In this document: positions 1-8,025 of the stretch, piece after piece
Position numbering within the stretch: position 1 is the stretch's first letter
Layout: every line of letters begins with the position of its first letter
IMG/VR virus record: IMGVR_UViG_3300001373_000001
Span: 1-64,000 of that record
Source of the DNA: a virus
Reading direction: 5' to 3' (one strand)
Length of the DNA stretch: 64,000 bases
Translations under genes and position numbers: made by a program
The notes under the pieces: model-generated
Told to the model about the DNA's origin: nothing
The model's database searches: none
Seen by the model: the letters and a program-made list of their open reading frames with translations, nothing else

Positions 1-56
1 CTAAATTTACTTGTAATGATAAAATAATTGATGAAACGAATATGGAAATAAAATAA
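1..56 (+). CDS. 3' end of an upstream gene, truncated by the window edge
   Basis: Frame 3 is open from the first base and stops with TAA at 54-56, giving a basic tail that ends MEIK. Its position 52 bases before the next gene, on the same strand, suggests the last codons of a rightward gene. Nothing about its function can be said, and 17 codons is too little to exclude chance. Confidence 0.4.
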   Translation, partial: KFTCNDKIIDETNMEIK

Positions 57-107
57 GACGGATAGATAGAGAGTATTTTACTCTCTGTTTTTCTAATGGA
101 GGATTTT

Positions 108-989
108 ATGCAAGATTCTAATGAAAATGTTACAGAACTTATCGAAAAATCTAAATCAAGAAAACAAGAATTAGTAGCAAATGGAGAGTTACAATCAAGT
201 CCAGTAATATTGAAAACAGATGAAAATTATATTGTTGAATTTATGTCAGATGCAACATTGTACTCTAAAAAAGGAAGAAAAATAGAGATACCATCTGGAA
301 GTCTTAAATTTGTATTGAGTTTTAATAGAAAATATGAACATGATACAATAGAACTAACTATACCAATTGATGATATTATACTTGAAGGCAAGTACTTATA
401 TGATAATAAAGTAGTTGTTACACTTGGAAAAGATGATATTCAAGTTTATAGAGTAGATTCATTTAGTGGAGTAGCAATATCATTGAGCGCAGGATCAATA
501 GATCTAGATGCTATAGTAGAAGATGATAAATTATCAGTATCAATATTAGAAAGTATTCATTCAAAATTAATTCAAAGAGAGTCTTTAAGCGACAAAGAAT
601 TAATATCTAATGAAGAAGAAATATCAGGAAAACTAGAAGAATTAACATATAGATTAAATAGATTTAATGAAGGTATTTTCAAAATAAATAAATTTAACTT
701 AAAAGATATAGCATTGACAACAAAATCTGAGGGGAAATTAAGTATAATAGAATTAGAGTCTTTATTAGTGTATGGAGAAGAAGTACCTAATTTTATAACT
801 AACTTCTTAGATGTGTTTGAGTTCCGAAAAGAAATAGGCTTAGAATTAAATACTTTTTCAGCTGTAGAAAATATTATTAAAAATGTATTTAATTATAGGG
901 TTAGGTTATCAAGTAATAAAATCAATAAAATGTTACATGCATTAGCTCTAGATGACTTAAAGGAATACATTGAAACTATATTAAAATAA
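108..989 (+). CDS. Hypothetical helical protein, founder of a local paralogue family
   Basis: 293 residues if translation starts at 108. The upstream in-frame ATG at 96 overlaps the ribosome-binding site GGAGG at 98-102, which is spaced correctly for 108. The N-terminal 150 residues look beta-rich; the C-terminal half is helical. Residues around 200-210 carry the segment KFNLKDIALT, matching KVNLKDITID in the 8026 gene, KYNLKEFTID in the 1113 gene and related segments in four other proteins of this window. No known domain recognised. Function unknown. Confidence 0.85.
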   Translation: MQDSNENVTELIEKSKSRKQELVANGELQSSPVILKTDENYIVEFMSDATLYSKKGRKIEIPSGSLKFVLSFNRKYEHDTIELTIPIDDIILEGKYLYDNKVVVTLGKDDIQVYRVDSFSGVAISLSAGSIDLDAIVEDDKLSVSILESIHSKLIQRESLSDKELISNEEEISGKLEELTYRLNRFNEGIFKINKFNLKDIALTTKSEGKLSIIELESLLVYGEEVPNFITNFLDVFEFRKEIGLELNTFSAVENIIKNVFNYRVRLSSNKINKMLHALALDDLKEYIETILK

Positions 990-993
990 TTAG

Positions 994-1022
994 TTGAAAT
1001 TTACAGTAAATTGTATTATAAT
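994..1022 (+). promoter_or_regulatory. Sigma-A-type promoter
   Basis: TTGAAA at 994-999, a 17-base spacer, and a consensus TATAAT at 1017-1022. The predicted start at about 1030 coincides with the first base of the 13-bp inverted repeat at 1030-1091. Confidence 0.7.
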
Positions 1023-1029
1023 AATAATA

Positions 1030-1091
1030 TCATTGAAGCCTAAAATTATGTTAGCTCGTCTTTTATCAAAGTCCTATATAGGCTTCAATGA
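1030..1091 (+). ncRNA. Terminal-stem RNA element or structured 5' leader
   Basis: A perfect 13-bp inverted repeat, TCATTGAAGCCTA at 1030-1042 and its complement at 1079-1091, encloses a 36-base loop. It begins at the predicted start of the 994-1022 promoter and ends 21 bases before the next gene. No T-tract follows, so it is not a usual terminator. It could be a small RNA, an mRNA-stabilising 5' hairpin, or a regulatory leader of the 1113 gene. Confidence 0.5.
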
Positions 1092-1112
1092 CCATTTAAA
1101 TAGGAGGACACT

Positions 1113-1637
1113 ATGATTGATATTGAAATAAATGCAATGAGTAAAGAAGATGTTGAAACTATAATTAGACTCAGACAAGACTTACAATTCTGGAAAATAG
1201 ACAAGATATTCTTTAATGATCTAGAATACTTTAAAATAAACTTAGGAGATTTCATTACAATATTTGAAGTCATGAAAGATGTTTATGACTATTTATTTGG
1301 TACATCAGCAATTATAAACACTATACTTAAAAATGAATCATTGAAAAATATTAATTATAAAAAGCAATTTAACTTTTTAAATAACATAGAACTATTATTT
1401 AATACAATCGATAAATATAACTTAAAAGAATTTACAATAGATGATCTAACGCAAGAACAATTCGAAAATGTGTGTAATATACAATCTACTCATAAATTAA
1501 ATGAAACGATGGAACTGAAAACAAGCGTAATACTTGGATTAATAACTAATTCAATACTTAAACGTAAAGTTGCATTGAGTAAGAGTGGGATAGATTTAAT
1601 TAGGAATAAAATCCTCGAAAGAATAAAATTGAAATAA
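1113..1637 (+). CDS. Hypothetical protein, same helical family as 108-989
   Basis: 174 residues. Starts at ATG 1113 after AGGAGG at 1102-1107. Predicted all-helical and charged, with no membrane segment or cysteine cluster. Residues about 92-112 (NTIDKYNLKEFTIDDL) carry the family signature shared with the 108, 8026, 8993, 5648, 18309 and 19239 genes. It lies directly behind the hairpin at 1030-1091, which may regulate it. Function unknown. Confidence 0.8.
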   Translation: MIDIEINAMSKEDVETIIRLRQDLQFWKIDKIFFNDLEYFKINLGDFITIFEVMKDVYDYLFGTSAIINTILKNESLKNINYKKQFNFLNNIELLFNTIDKYNLKEFTIDDLTQEQFENVCNIQSTHKLNETMELKTSVILGLITNSILKRKVALSKSGIDLIRNKILERIKLK

Positions 1638-1652
1638 AAAGAAGGTTGAAAA

Positions 1653-1922
1653 GTGAAATGTTATTATTGTGAAGACAAAGCAGTATTATTAAAGAGTTCG
1701 GATACAAAAGTAGTAATTGAAGGTGAATGGATGATTTATTATGACGAAAATAATTATAACATAGATGATTGTTGTATTAAATACTGTCCAATGTGTGGTA
1801 GAGATTTAGAAGAAAATACTATACAAACAGATACTAAAAATATAGATGAAGCAATCGAAGTGATAAAGAGTTTAGCTAAAACTCTAGAAAAATTAAAGAT
1901 TGAATTCGGTTCTATAATATAG
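1653..1922 (+). CDS. Small zinc-ribbon protein
   Basis: 89 residues with a GTG start at 1653, preceded by GAAGG at 1641-1645. Two cysteine pairs, CYYC near residue 3 and CPMCG near residue 51, form a likely four-cysteine zinc site, and a CC pair lies between them. The C-terminal third is a helix that could dimerise. Short zinc-ribbon proteins of this sort are common in clostridial phages, but I know no function for them. It follows the 1113 gene by 15 bases and is probably co-transcribed. Confidence 0.75.
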   Translation: MKCYYCEDKAVLLKSSDTKVVIEGEWMIYYDENNYNIDDCCIKYCPMCGRDLEENTIQTDTKNIDEAIEVIKSLAKTLEKLKIEFGSII

Positions 1923-1968
1923 TATAATCAAGAAGCTTTTGTAAATGATATAATACCAGTAGCAAATC

Positions 1969-1995
1969 AACTTGTATGTAAATGCAGGTTTTTTT
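1969..1995 (+). terminator. Intrinsic terminator
   Basis: AACTTG at 1969-1974 pairs with CAGGTT at 1985-1990 (one G-T pair), followed by a run of seven T. The run continues as GTTGT, the same ending as the terminators at 2519 and 4156. Confidence 0.55.
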
Positions 1996-2140
1996 GTTGT
2001 ATTTAATGCTATATGGTGATATTATTAAACAAAGGCTATTATTTTATTTAAGTTTGATTAAATATTAATTAAAAAGCTAAGGCTTAAATTTGGTAATTTA
2101 TCTAAGCAGATTAGTATTTAATTAACAAATGGAGGATGGA

Positions 2141-2440
2141 ATGGGTTTGGTATTAACAAAACTTTTAGAAACTTATGATACATATATATATAAAGTTGAG
2201 AAAAGAGTAAAATTAACAAAAAGACTCAACAAGATATTATTTGTTGCAATGATAGCTAACTTTATATTATCAATAAAATTTGGAGCAATAAACTTCTTTG
2301 CTGGATTATTTAGCTTAGGAATTCTTATGTGGAGTTCTAACACTCTTATGGTAACCGAAAGAAAGATTGAAATATATAAAGAGCTTAGAGCAGACTGTAA
2401 CCAAGAAATATTACATCAAACATATAATGGAAAGAAGTAA
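2141..2440 (+). CDS. Small membrane protein
   Basis: 99 residues starting at ATG 2141; GGAGG at 2131-2135 fits this start and overlaps the earlier in-frame ATG at 2129. A charged N-terminal helix is followed by two hydrophobic segments at roughly residues 31-47 and 52-70, then a charged tail. This suggests a two-pass membrane protein with both ends on the same side. It resembles the 10537 and 12370 proteins in size and layout (helix, two membrane segments, charged tail), though not clearly in sequence. Function unknown. Confidence 0.75.
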   Translation: MGLVLTKLLETYDTYIYKVEKRVKLTKRLNKILFVAMIANFILSIKFGAINFFAGLFSLGILMWSSNTLMVTERKIEIYKELRADCNQEILHQTYNGKK

Positions 2441-2518
2441 ACTTTACATAATAATATATAAATGCTAAAATAAATATAGATCTCCTTATAAATTGTAGGT
2501 ATGTTTATGAGAAAATGA

Positions 2519-2553
2519 AAGAGCTATTAATGTAAATTAATGGTTCTTTTTTT
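2519..2553 (+). terminator. Strong intrinsic terminator
   Basis: A 13-bp stem with two G-T pairs (2519-2531 with 2536-2548), tetraloop GTAA, and a run of seven T followed by GTTGT. It closes the transcript of the 2141 gene. Confidence 0.85.
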
Positions 2554-2564
2554 GTTGTATAAAC

Positions 2565-2643
2565 GCAACGTAATAATCATATCGAATTAATATTATAAAA
2601 ATATTAATAAAACGTTGCATTTATGATAATAATGTGGTAATAT
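2565..2643 (+). promoter_or_regulatory. Promoter with overlapping inverted repeat
   Basis: TTGCAT at 2615-2620, 17-base spacer, TAATAT at 2638-2643. The inverted repeat GCAACGT (2565-2571) and ACGTTGC (2612-2618) overlaps the -35 box, and a second palindrome of ATTAATATT and its complement lies between the arms. The arrangement suggests an operator, perhaps for the regulator encoded at 2945-3463. Confidence 0.5.
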
Positions 2644-2672
2644 TATAAAAAACGAAATGAGGAGATTTTAAA

Positions 2673-2948
2673 ATGATACAAAGTTCTATAAGAAGATTGA
2701 TGATGGACAAGTTCACAACACTAATACAAGAGAATGAAGGGCTAAATTATAAAGATAGGTCAATGGAATATAAGATTGAAGACTCTAATATATATTACAA
2801 TATTAATAGTGGAGATATATATGAGGATGATATACTTGACCCAGAATGGGAATTAGTAAACTTAAAAACAATGGATATTGAGGATATGTTCGATGAGTTA
2901 AAAGCTTTATGTGATGCTATTGATGAAAGAGATGGTGAGCAAAAATGA
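2673..2948 (+). CDS. Small acidic protein
   Basis: 91 residues, starting after GAGGAG at 2660-2665. Strongly acidic in its second half (EDDILDPEWEL, DIEDMFDEL). Its last codons overlap the start of the regulator at 2945 by four bases (ATGA), so the two are translationally coupled. An acidic partner placed before a helix-turn-helix protein could be an antirepressor or a DNA mimic, but that is only a guess from size and charge. Confidence 0.75.
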   Translation: MIQSSIRRLMMDKFTTLIQENEGLNYKDRSMEYKIEDSNIYYNINSGDIYEDDILDPEWELVNLKTMDIEDMFDELKALCDAIDERDGEQK

Positions 2949-3463
2949 TAATAGAATTAATTAGGAAACAATATACAATTGAGGATTTTTGCCGACTAAT
3001 AAAAATGGATAAGACTAAGCTTTATAGAATAGATAAGGATATATCTAAAATTAAAGTGTGTGATCTTGCCGATATCTGCAATGAGTTAAATATTAATCCA
3101 TTAGATATATTCAAGTACCATTTTGTAGACAGAACTTATGATGACTTAATAGGATTAGTAAACCTACAATATGAAAGAGACGTAAAATATTTATTGACTA
3201 AATATCAACAGCAATACTTAGCTGACGTGTTAAATGGATATATATATACACCAGGAATGTCACCAAAAAGCTCATTAAAATTAAACATTATAGATGGTGA
3301 TATATATCAAAAATTAGGAGATAAATGGGAAGTTAATGTAGAAGAACTCGTAAGAACAATTGATAATATATCAGAGTTTGAAGCATATATAATTATTAAG
3401 AAAATTAAAGAATGGTGGAATAAGCCAGATGAAGAAAGAGATATAGATAATATATTGGTATAG
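2945..3463 (+). CDS. Helix-turn-helix (XRE-like) regulator
   Basis: 172 residues. The first 60 (YTIEDFCRLIKMDKTKLYRI, then LADICNELNINPLDIF) have the pattern of a Cro/C1-type helix-turn-helix, including the INPLDIF ending typical of XRE proteins. The remaining 110 residues are an unrecognised helical domain. It overlaps the acidic gene upstream and precedes the tyrosine recombinase by 10 bases. A role in controlling the recombinase or its own promoter at 2615-2643 is plausible from context. Confidence 0.75.
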   Translation: MIIELIRKQYTIEDFCRLIKMDKTKLYRIDKDISKIKVCDLADICNELNINPLDIFKYHFVDRTYDDLIGLVNLQYERDVKYLLTKYQQQYLADVLNGYIYTPGMSPKSSLKLNIIDGDIYQKLGDKWEVNVEELVRTIDNISEFEAYIIIKKIKEWWNKPDEERDIDNILV

Positions 3464-3473
3464 GAGAATATAA

Positions 3474-4076
3474 ATGAATATAGTTGAACCAATTAGAGAC
3501 ATTAAGACAATTAAAAATATTAGATCTATATTAAAAAGTCAATCAACACGAAATGAGCTATTATTCATTCTTGGAATAAACGTTGGAATTCGTGTTAGTG
3601 ATATACTTAAACTTAAGACTAAAGACTTGTTGATGCCAAACAAGAGTATTAAAGACCATGTTGTAATAACCGAAAAGAAAACTGGTAAAACTAAAAAGTT
3701 CTATATAGGAGACATAGTAAGAGAAGTGATACATGACTATTATAAAGACATTAATGACTATAATCCAGATAAATATGTATTTGATGGAAGAAAAGGTGAT
3801 TTAGCCATATCTAGACAACAAGCATATAGGATATTAAATAAAGCTGCTGAATTAATTGATTTAGTAGAGAGAGATGGTAACAATAGACTTATATCTGGAG
3901 AAATTGGAACTCACACGCTCAGAAAGACATTTGGTTATCATGCTTATCAAAACGGAACTTCACTAAGTCTATTAATGCAAATATTTAATCATTCATCTGA
4001 ATTCCAAACATTGAGATATATTGGCATTACAGAGGATAACAAGAAAAATGTTTATCTAAATTCTAATTTAGGATAG
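3474..4076 (+). CDS. Tyrosine recombinase (phage-type integrase), catalytic domain only
   Basis: 200 residues after AGGAG at 3463-3467. All catalytic residues of the family can be placed: Arg40 (GIRVSD), Lys72 in the beta-hairpin (KKTGK), His147 and Arg150 (THTLRKTFGYH), His173 (NHSS) and the nucleophile Tyr182 (TLRYIG). The N-terminal SAM-like core-binding domain of full XerC/D proteins is missing, as in short clostridial phage integrases. It likely resolves multimers or integrates and excises DNA. No attachment-site core is obvious in the 240 bases after it. Confidence 0.9.
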   Translation: MNIVEPIRDIKTIKNIRSILKSQSTRNELLFILGINVGIRVSDILKLKTKDLLMPNKSIKDHVVITEKKTGKTKKFYIGDIVREVIHDYYKDINDYNPDKYVFDGRKGDLAISRQQAYRILNKAAELIDLVERDGNNRLISGEIGTHTLRKTFGYHAYQNGTSLSLLMQIFNHSSEFQTLRYIGITEDNKKNVYLNSNLG

Positions 4077-4155
4077 ACAAATTAATTAAGACATAGTAAA
4101 ATAAAGTACAAGTTTATGGATTTATTATAAAGAGAACTATCAAAAAAAACAAATT

Positions 4156-4184
4156 AGAAGCCTAATAAAAAGGCTTCTTTTTTT
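4156..4184 (+). terminator. Intrinsic terminator after the recombinase
   Basis: AGAAGCCT at 4156-4163 pairs with AGGCTTCT at 4171-4178, followed by a T-run that continues into GTTGT. Confidence 0.85.
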
Positions 4185-4264
4185 GTTGTGTGCAAATTTA
4201 TTATCATCTATTTAGCAAAGGAGAAACAATGCTTGAGATTTAATTATAACTTAGTGATAACTAA

Positions 4265-4293
4265 TTGTAAACAATGAAAATATATGATAAAAT
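4265..4293 (+). promoter_or_regulatory. Promoter for the 4357 gene cluster
   Basis: TTGTAA at 4265-4270, 17-base spacer, TAAAAT at 4288-4293. It lies 64 bases before the 4357 start and after the 4156 terminator. Confidence 0.5.
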
Positions 4294-4356
4294 ATTATTA
4301 ATTCCTTATATATAGCTACAATGCTAATTAATTACAAAAAAAATAAGAGGTTAAAT

Positions 4357-5097
4357 ATGAATAATTTTGAAGAACTAATTGAAAGATTAACTAACAATAT
4401 TATAGCGATAGACCCTATATTTAAAAGATTAGATTATAAACATGAAGTATTTAAAAAGTACATATTAAAAATCAACAAAGAATATCTTAGTAGAGTTGAC
4501 TCTTGGTACTTTAATGATAATACCAATAATCAATATCTAAGAATAACAAATAAAAAACTATCAGAGTTACTATTTGGAAATAAAATAAGTATTAATAGAG
4601 TGGAGAAATTGATACCAGCACTAGTTGAACTAAACTTATTAACAATTATTAAACATGAGACTTATGAGATTCCAAAATATAATATTAATGAAATAGTTCA
4701 AAAATCAATTATAAACAGTGAACAGATTAATGATATGAATGATAAGGTTATTAAAAAGAAATACATAAAAAAAGAGCAAGGATGCAGTAAAGAAGAGTCA
4801 TATGAACTAATAGAAGAATATATATTAGATCAATTAAGGCTTAATAGATATGTTTTATCACAAAACATAGAAAGCCATTTTATAGTAAATAAAAAATTCA
4901 TAGATATTCCTAGACGTATTAGGGCAGGAATAAAGCTATGTTCTGATAAGCATAACTTATTACTAATAATGGCTGATAAGATGCTTAAGGTAGCTCTAGA
5001 CATCAAATTAGGCTATCCTAAGGTTATAATAACTAAATCATTTTACAAAGAAATTGAAACGGAGACTTATTCATGCAAAATAAAGAATATGAATTAA
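4357..5097 (+). CDS. Winged-helix-like protein, paralogue of 6144-6890
   Basis: 246 residues starting at ATG 4357, which follows AAGAGG at 4345-4350; the ATG at 4321 has no ribosome-binding site. Residues about 60-110 (LRITNKKLSELLF, then VEKLIPALVELNLLTII) have the spacing of a winged helix with the recognition helix before a beta-wing. The 6144 protein has the same plan: N-terminal helix, tight-turn motif LSYILFDD against LSELLFGN, then NLKDIQ. A replication or transcription regulator is possible. The 3' end overlaps the next gene by 25 bases. Confidence 0.75.
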   Translation: MNNFEELIERLTNNIIAIDPIFKRLDYKHEVFKKYILKINKEYLSRVDSWYFNDNTNNQYLRITNKKLSELLFGNKISINRVEKLIPALVELNLLTIIKHETYEIPKYNINEIVQKSIINSEQINDMNDKVIKKKYIKKEQGCSKEESYELIEEYILDQLRLNRYVLSQNIESHFIVNKKFIDIPRRIRAGIKLCSDKHNLLLIMADKMLKVALDIKLGYPKVIITKSFYKEIETETYSCKIKNMN

Positions 5098-5645
5098 AAC
5101 TTAGTCAAGCTATAATAGAATCATTTGGATATAAATTTGAAGAACTATATAACTGTTTCAAGGATAATATAATAGAAGTAGATTTAATAGTATCAATGAT
5201 AGAAGTTGTAGATTTGTTAATAAAAGATATTTCCGACTATTATAGTGATCCAATAGATGATTTAAATACAAATAAAACATTGGTAAAGAATGCTTATTGT
5301 GTAACATCATTCTTTTTAAAGATGAAAGAAATATATGAGCCAGAAATGCTTAAAACATTAAAGATGGTTACAAATGATGGTGAACCATTTGAAATAGGAT
5401 TTAAAAATAAAGATGGTGAAATAATATCTGCACATGATAGATATAAACTAACTATATCTAGTGAATCAGCGTTCGAGTTCTTGTTATCAATTATAATAGA
5501 CTCATTAAATAATAAAAGAAATACTTCAATATATAAACTAATAAATGAATTAACTAAAATAGATGTTAGTATATTTGAGTGTAATAACTGTATGCAATAT
5601 AAATATCTACAAAAATGTAATTGTAAGTATACAAGAGAGGAGTAA
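5073..5645 (+). CDS. Member of a three-gene family (AIIESF proteins) with C-terminal zinc clasp
   Basis: 190 residues. Begins inside the preceding gene after GGAG at 5061-5064. Shares the N-terminal signature LxxAIIESFxYxxExLYN with the 11227 and 11787 proteins and ends with a cysteine cluster CNNCMQYKYLQKCNC, equivalent to CYTCNKF-HCEDC and CGDCNKY-CEGC in the paralogues. The cluster should bind one zinc. The middle is helical and variable. Not recognised from any named family; function unknown. Confidence 0.8.
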   Translation: MQNKEYELKLSQAIIESFGYKFEELYNCFKDNIIEVDLIVSMIEVVDLLIKDISDYYSDPIDDLNTNKTLVKNAYCVTSFFLKMKEIYEPEMLKTLKMVTNDGEPFEIGFKNKDGEIISAHDRYKLTISSESAFEFLLSIIIDSLNNKRNTSIYKLINELTKIDVSIFECNNCMQYKYLQKCNCKYTREE

Positions 5646-5647
5646 AC

Positions 5648-6151
5648 ATGGAACATGTTGAACTAAGGATTATTTTAAATGGAGATAGAAAGTTAATGGG
5701 TATATCTAGATACGCTAATAACTTAGACACAATAAAAGAAAACCTAAATATTTTTACAGCATTCTTGATGTTCGCAGACCAATATTCATACTTTTTAAAG
5801 ACCATAAATACATTTAGTTTAGATGAAATAGAATATACTTTAGATGATGAACCATATAAGCCTACATTTATTAAAGTTACAGATGACCAAAAAGAGAGAC
5901 TTGAACGAGGTGAGATGTCTCCATATGAAATAGTCTTATGTGTTGTAAGAGAAGAATTTAAACAAGTATTATCAGATCATGAAGAGATCGTATACAAAGA
6001 TATACCTAAGATCATCTCATACTTGAGAGAGAATAATCTAATAGATGATATTATAGAACGTGTAAAAGAAATAACACTTGGAAATAGAGAGTTAGATGAT
6101 ATGATAATGAAAGATTTAACAGAAAGCTTAAAGGTACAAGTAGATGAATAA
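5648..6151 (+). CDS. Hypothetical protein of the helical paralogue family
   Basis: 167 residues, acidic, starting two bases after the previous stop with GAGAGGAG at 5634-5641. It shares with 18309 and 19239 the layout of a hydrophobic helix, then INTFSLDEIEYTLDDEPYKP, a linker, a second helix block containing E(I/F)VLxVVxEE, and a terminal helix LRENNLIDDIIE. The conserved core suggests a common fold duplicated several times in this element. No enzymatic motif seen. Confidence 0.8.
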   Translation: MEHVELRIILNGDRKLMGISRYANNLDTIKENLNIFTAFLMFADQYSYFLKTINTFSLDEIEYTLDDEPYKPTFIKVTDDQKERLERGEMSPYEIVLCVVREEFKQVLSDHEEIVYKDIPKIISYLRENNLIDDIIERVKEITLGNRELDDMIMKDLTESLKVQVDE

Positions 6152-6890
6152 ATTTCAACAAACATTAACTAATAATTTAAACAATATAGATGATATATTC
6201 GATAATATAGATATTAAATATGGTAAACTTAAACCATATGCTATACGTATGAATAGGGCTTTATTACTAGCGACTTATAATAGAGATCAAGATATAAAAG
6301 TATTAAATGTAGGGTCTAGAACTCTATCTTACATATTATTCGATGATTCAATAAGTTATAGAAAAGTTAAAGTAACTATGGCTCATTTGATATATTTTGG
6401 ATTTATAACTAGAATAAGCGCTAAAGAATTTACTATAAATAAATATAACTTAAAAGATATACAAAGTAATATAATTAGATATGAGGGATTTAAATATAAC
6501 ATAAATAGAATGACTATAAAAGAAGTTGCTGATAAAGAAGGTATAGAAGTTGCAAATAATATATATATTGAAAAAGAATTGATGGAATTTGTTGACGATT
6601 TTTTTATAAGCTCAAATTCAATAGAAGTAGACTCGGACTATATAATGGTTAAAGATTACATAATATCAGCAATACTAGAGAATGGATATATAATTCAAAA
6701 AGATGTTCTTAAATATTTCTGCAAAAATAAACTTATGGCATGCCATAAAGTAAGAATTAATATAATTATAAGAAACATGATTCAATTTAAATTAATATAC
6801 ACTAGAACATGTGATGAGTTTATGAAAAATAAATTCAACTTATTTAATGTTAATTCTCGCTCTAAAATTATACTAAATATGAATGATTAA
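6144..6890 (+). CDS. Winged-helix-like protein, paralogue of 4357-5097
   Basis: 248 residues, overlapping the previous gene by eight bases; AAAGG at 6130-6134 is the likely ribosome-binding site. Residues about 55-100 (VGSRTLSYILFDDSISYRK, then MAHLIYFGFI) align in layout with the 4357 protein and look like a winged helix. A second helical block at 165-230 contains another possible recognition helix. Last gene of the 4357-6890 operon, closed by the terminator at 6904. Confidence 0.75.
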   Translation: MNKFQQTLTNNLNNIDDIFDNIDIKYGKLKPYAIRMNRALLLATYNRDQDIKVLNVGSRTLSYILFDDSISYRKVKVTMAHLIYFGFITRISAKEFTINKYNLKDIQSNIIRYEGFKYNINRMTIKEVADKEGIEVANNIYIEKELMEFVDDFFISSNSIEVDSDYIMVKDYIISAILENGYIIQKDVLKYFCKNKLMACHKVRINIIIRNMIQFKLIYTRTCDEFMKNKFNLFNVNSRSKIILNMND

Positions 6891-6903
6891 CAATATATTT
6901 TTA

Positions 6904-6938
6904 AATAACTACCATAAATAATTTTGGTGGTTATTTTT
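6904..6938 (+). terminator. Intrinsic terminator
   Basis: An 11-bp stem AATAACTACCA (6904-6914) with TGGTGGTTATT (6925-6935), one G-T pair, followed by TTT. It ends the 4357-6890 operon. Confidence 0.75.
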
Positions 6939-7040
6939 ATTTATATGCCAAAAATAGCTTGTATAAAGTAAAAATCGATACAAAATGTTCCGAATTTGAA
7001 TTTAGTATAGCTAATTTTGAGTATCTAATTTTTAACATTA

Positions 7041-7069
7041 AAAAGAACTATTAGAAAATCCAATAGTTC
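7041..7069 (-). terminator. Intrinsic terminator of the secreted-protein gene
   Basis: GAACTATT and AATAGTTC (7045-7052 and 7062-7069) form an 8-bp stem; on the minus strand it is followed by a run of five T. It lies 21 bases past the stop of the 7090-7515 gene. Confidence 0.75.
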
Positions 7070-7089
7070 AATTTAATCAAAATTAATCC

Positions 7090-7515
7090 TTAATAATAAT
7101 CTTGGTCATCAATGCGATATGGAATCCATCCAGCATAACATCTAAATATCAAGCCATTTCTTTTATAGCCTTCCATACATCTTCTGTAATACCATCGCAT
7201 TTCATTTTCTGCTACGCCTATAGTTGCACCCATAGCAATAGTCCATGGATTTGGAAGTCCTTTGATACCTAATGCCCATTTATACTTAGCTACAGTTACA
7301 TTTTTACCAGTATTTGCCCACCCTAAAGCTTGATAGTTATCGGCAGTTTTCTTGTACTCCATAGCCATGTTGTAGCACTCTTGCTTGGTATAATACCTAT
7401 CATAATATCCCCAGCCTTTGTCAACTACATCGTGTTTATTTCCAGCTGCGAAACAAGTCGTTGACAATATAAATAATGTAGATAGTAATATAAAAATAGA
7501 AACTAACTTTTTCAT
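7090..7515 (-). CDS. Secreted protein of unknown function
   Basis: 141 residues with a clear Sec signal peptide: MKK, a hydrophobic core (LVSIFILLSTLFILST) and the cleavage site CFAAG near residue 24. The mature part is rich in Tyr, Trp and Arg and contains cysteines (QECYN, RRCMEG, FRCYAG) that could form disulfides outside the cell. An extended -10 element (TGTTATAAT, on the minus strand at 7539-7544) and GGAGGTG lie before the start. A secreted toxin, bacteriocin-like or surface factor is possible, but no family is recognised. Confidence 0.85.
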   Translation of the reverse strand: MKKLVSIFILLSTLFILSTTCFAAGNKHDVVDKGWGYYDRYYTKQECYNMAMEYKKTADNYQALGWANTGKNVTVAKYKWALGIKGLPNPWTIAMGATIGVAENEMRWYYRRCMEGYKRNGLIFRCYAGWIPYRIDDQDYY

Positions 7516-7567
7516 AATGACACCTCCAATTCTAGTTTATTATAACATATTTTATACAACTTAAAGA

Positions 7568-7675
7568 TTACATTTTTGTTAAGAATTTAGGCTCTGTAAG
7601 GCAGAAAAACAGCGCATATAATAACACAATTATAAAAATAAAGCAACTAAAAAAAGACTTAATAAAATTGAACAT
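7568..7675 (-). CDS. 35-residue membrane peptide
   Basis: The start at 7675 follows a strong GGAGG five bases upstream. The peptide MFNFIKSFFSCFIFIIVLLY continues with a short hydrophobic stretch and a charged tail, giving one membrane segment. Size, hydrophobicity and proximity to a secreted-protein gene would fit a small toxin-like or accessory membrane peptide. Support rests on the ribosome-binding site only. Confidence 0.5.
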   Translation of the reverse strand: MFNFIKSFFSCFIFIIVLLYALFFCLTEPKFLTKM

Positions 7676-7795
7676 AATACCTCCAAAATATATTGAAATT
7701 TGTATATTTATTTGATATAATGTAGTTAAACTTATTAAAATTACAATATATAGTAAAACCATAAGACTTTGAAAATACTAACAAAAGAGGTCGAA

Positions 7796-8014
7796 ATGAA
7801 TCAAAAAAAACCATATAATAATAATTTACAAAAATATAGAGTATATTATAATCTAACTCAAGAAGCATTGGCAAAAAAACTAACAATGTCTGTGCAAACA
7901 GTGAGGATGATTGAGCATCAAAAATCTCATCCAGTTGATTATAATATTAAATCTATATTAGAATGTTTTAATGTAAGTTTCAATCAAATGTTTTATGATA
8001 CAAATGATGACTAA
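7796..8014 (+). CDS. Small XRE-family repressor
   Basis: 72 residues starting at ATG 7796 behind AGAGG at 7786-7790. The TTG at 7769 lacks a ribosome-binding site. Residues 10-65 match the Cro/C1 helix-turn-helix: LQKYRVYYNLTQEALAKKL, then VSQ-like SVQTVRMIEHQKSHP, and the FNVSFNQMF ending. Stand-alone DNA-binding domain, so probably a dimeric repressor or activator of the operon it heads (7796-9313). Confidence 0.85.
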   Translation: MNQKKPYNNNLQKYRVYYNLTQEALAKKLTMSVQTVRMIEHQKSHPVDYNIKSILECFNVSFNQMFYDTNDD

Positions 8015-8025
8015 GGGAGCTAAAT

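Noticed and set aside
96-107. Upstream ATG codons at 96 and similarly at 2129, 4321, 40078 and 46965
   Set aside because: Each overlaps, sits too close to, or lacks a Shine-Dalgarno sequence, whereas the next in-frame start is correctly spaced.
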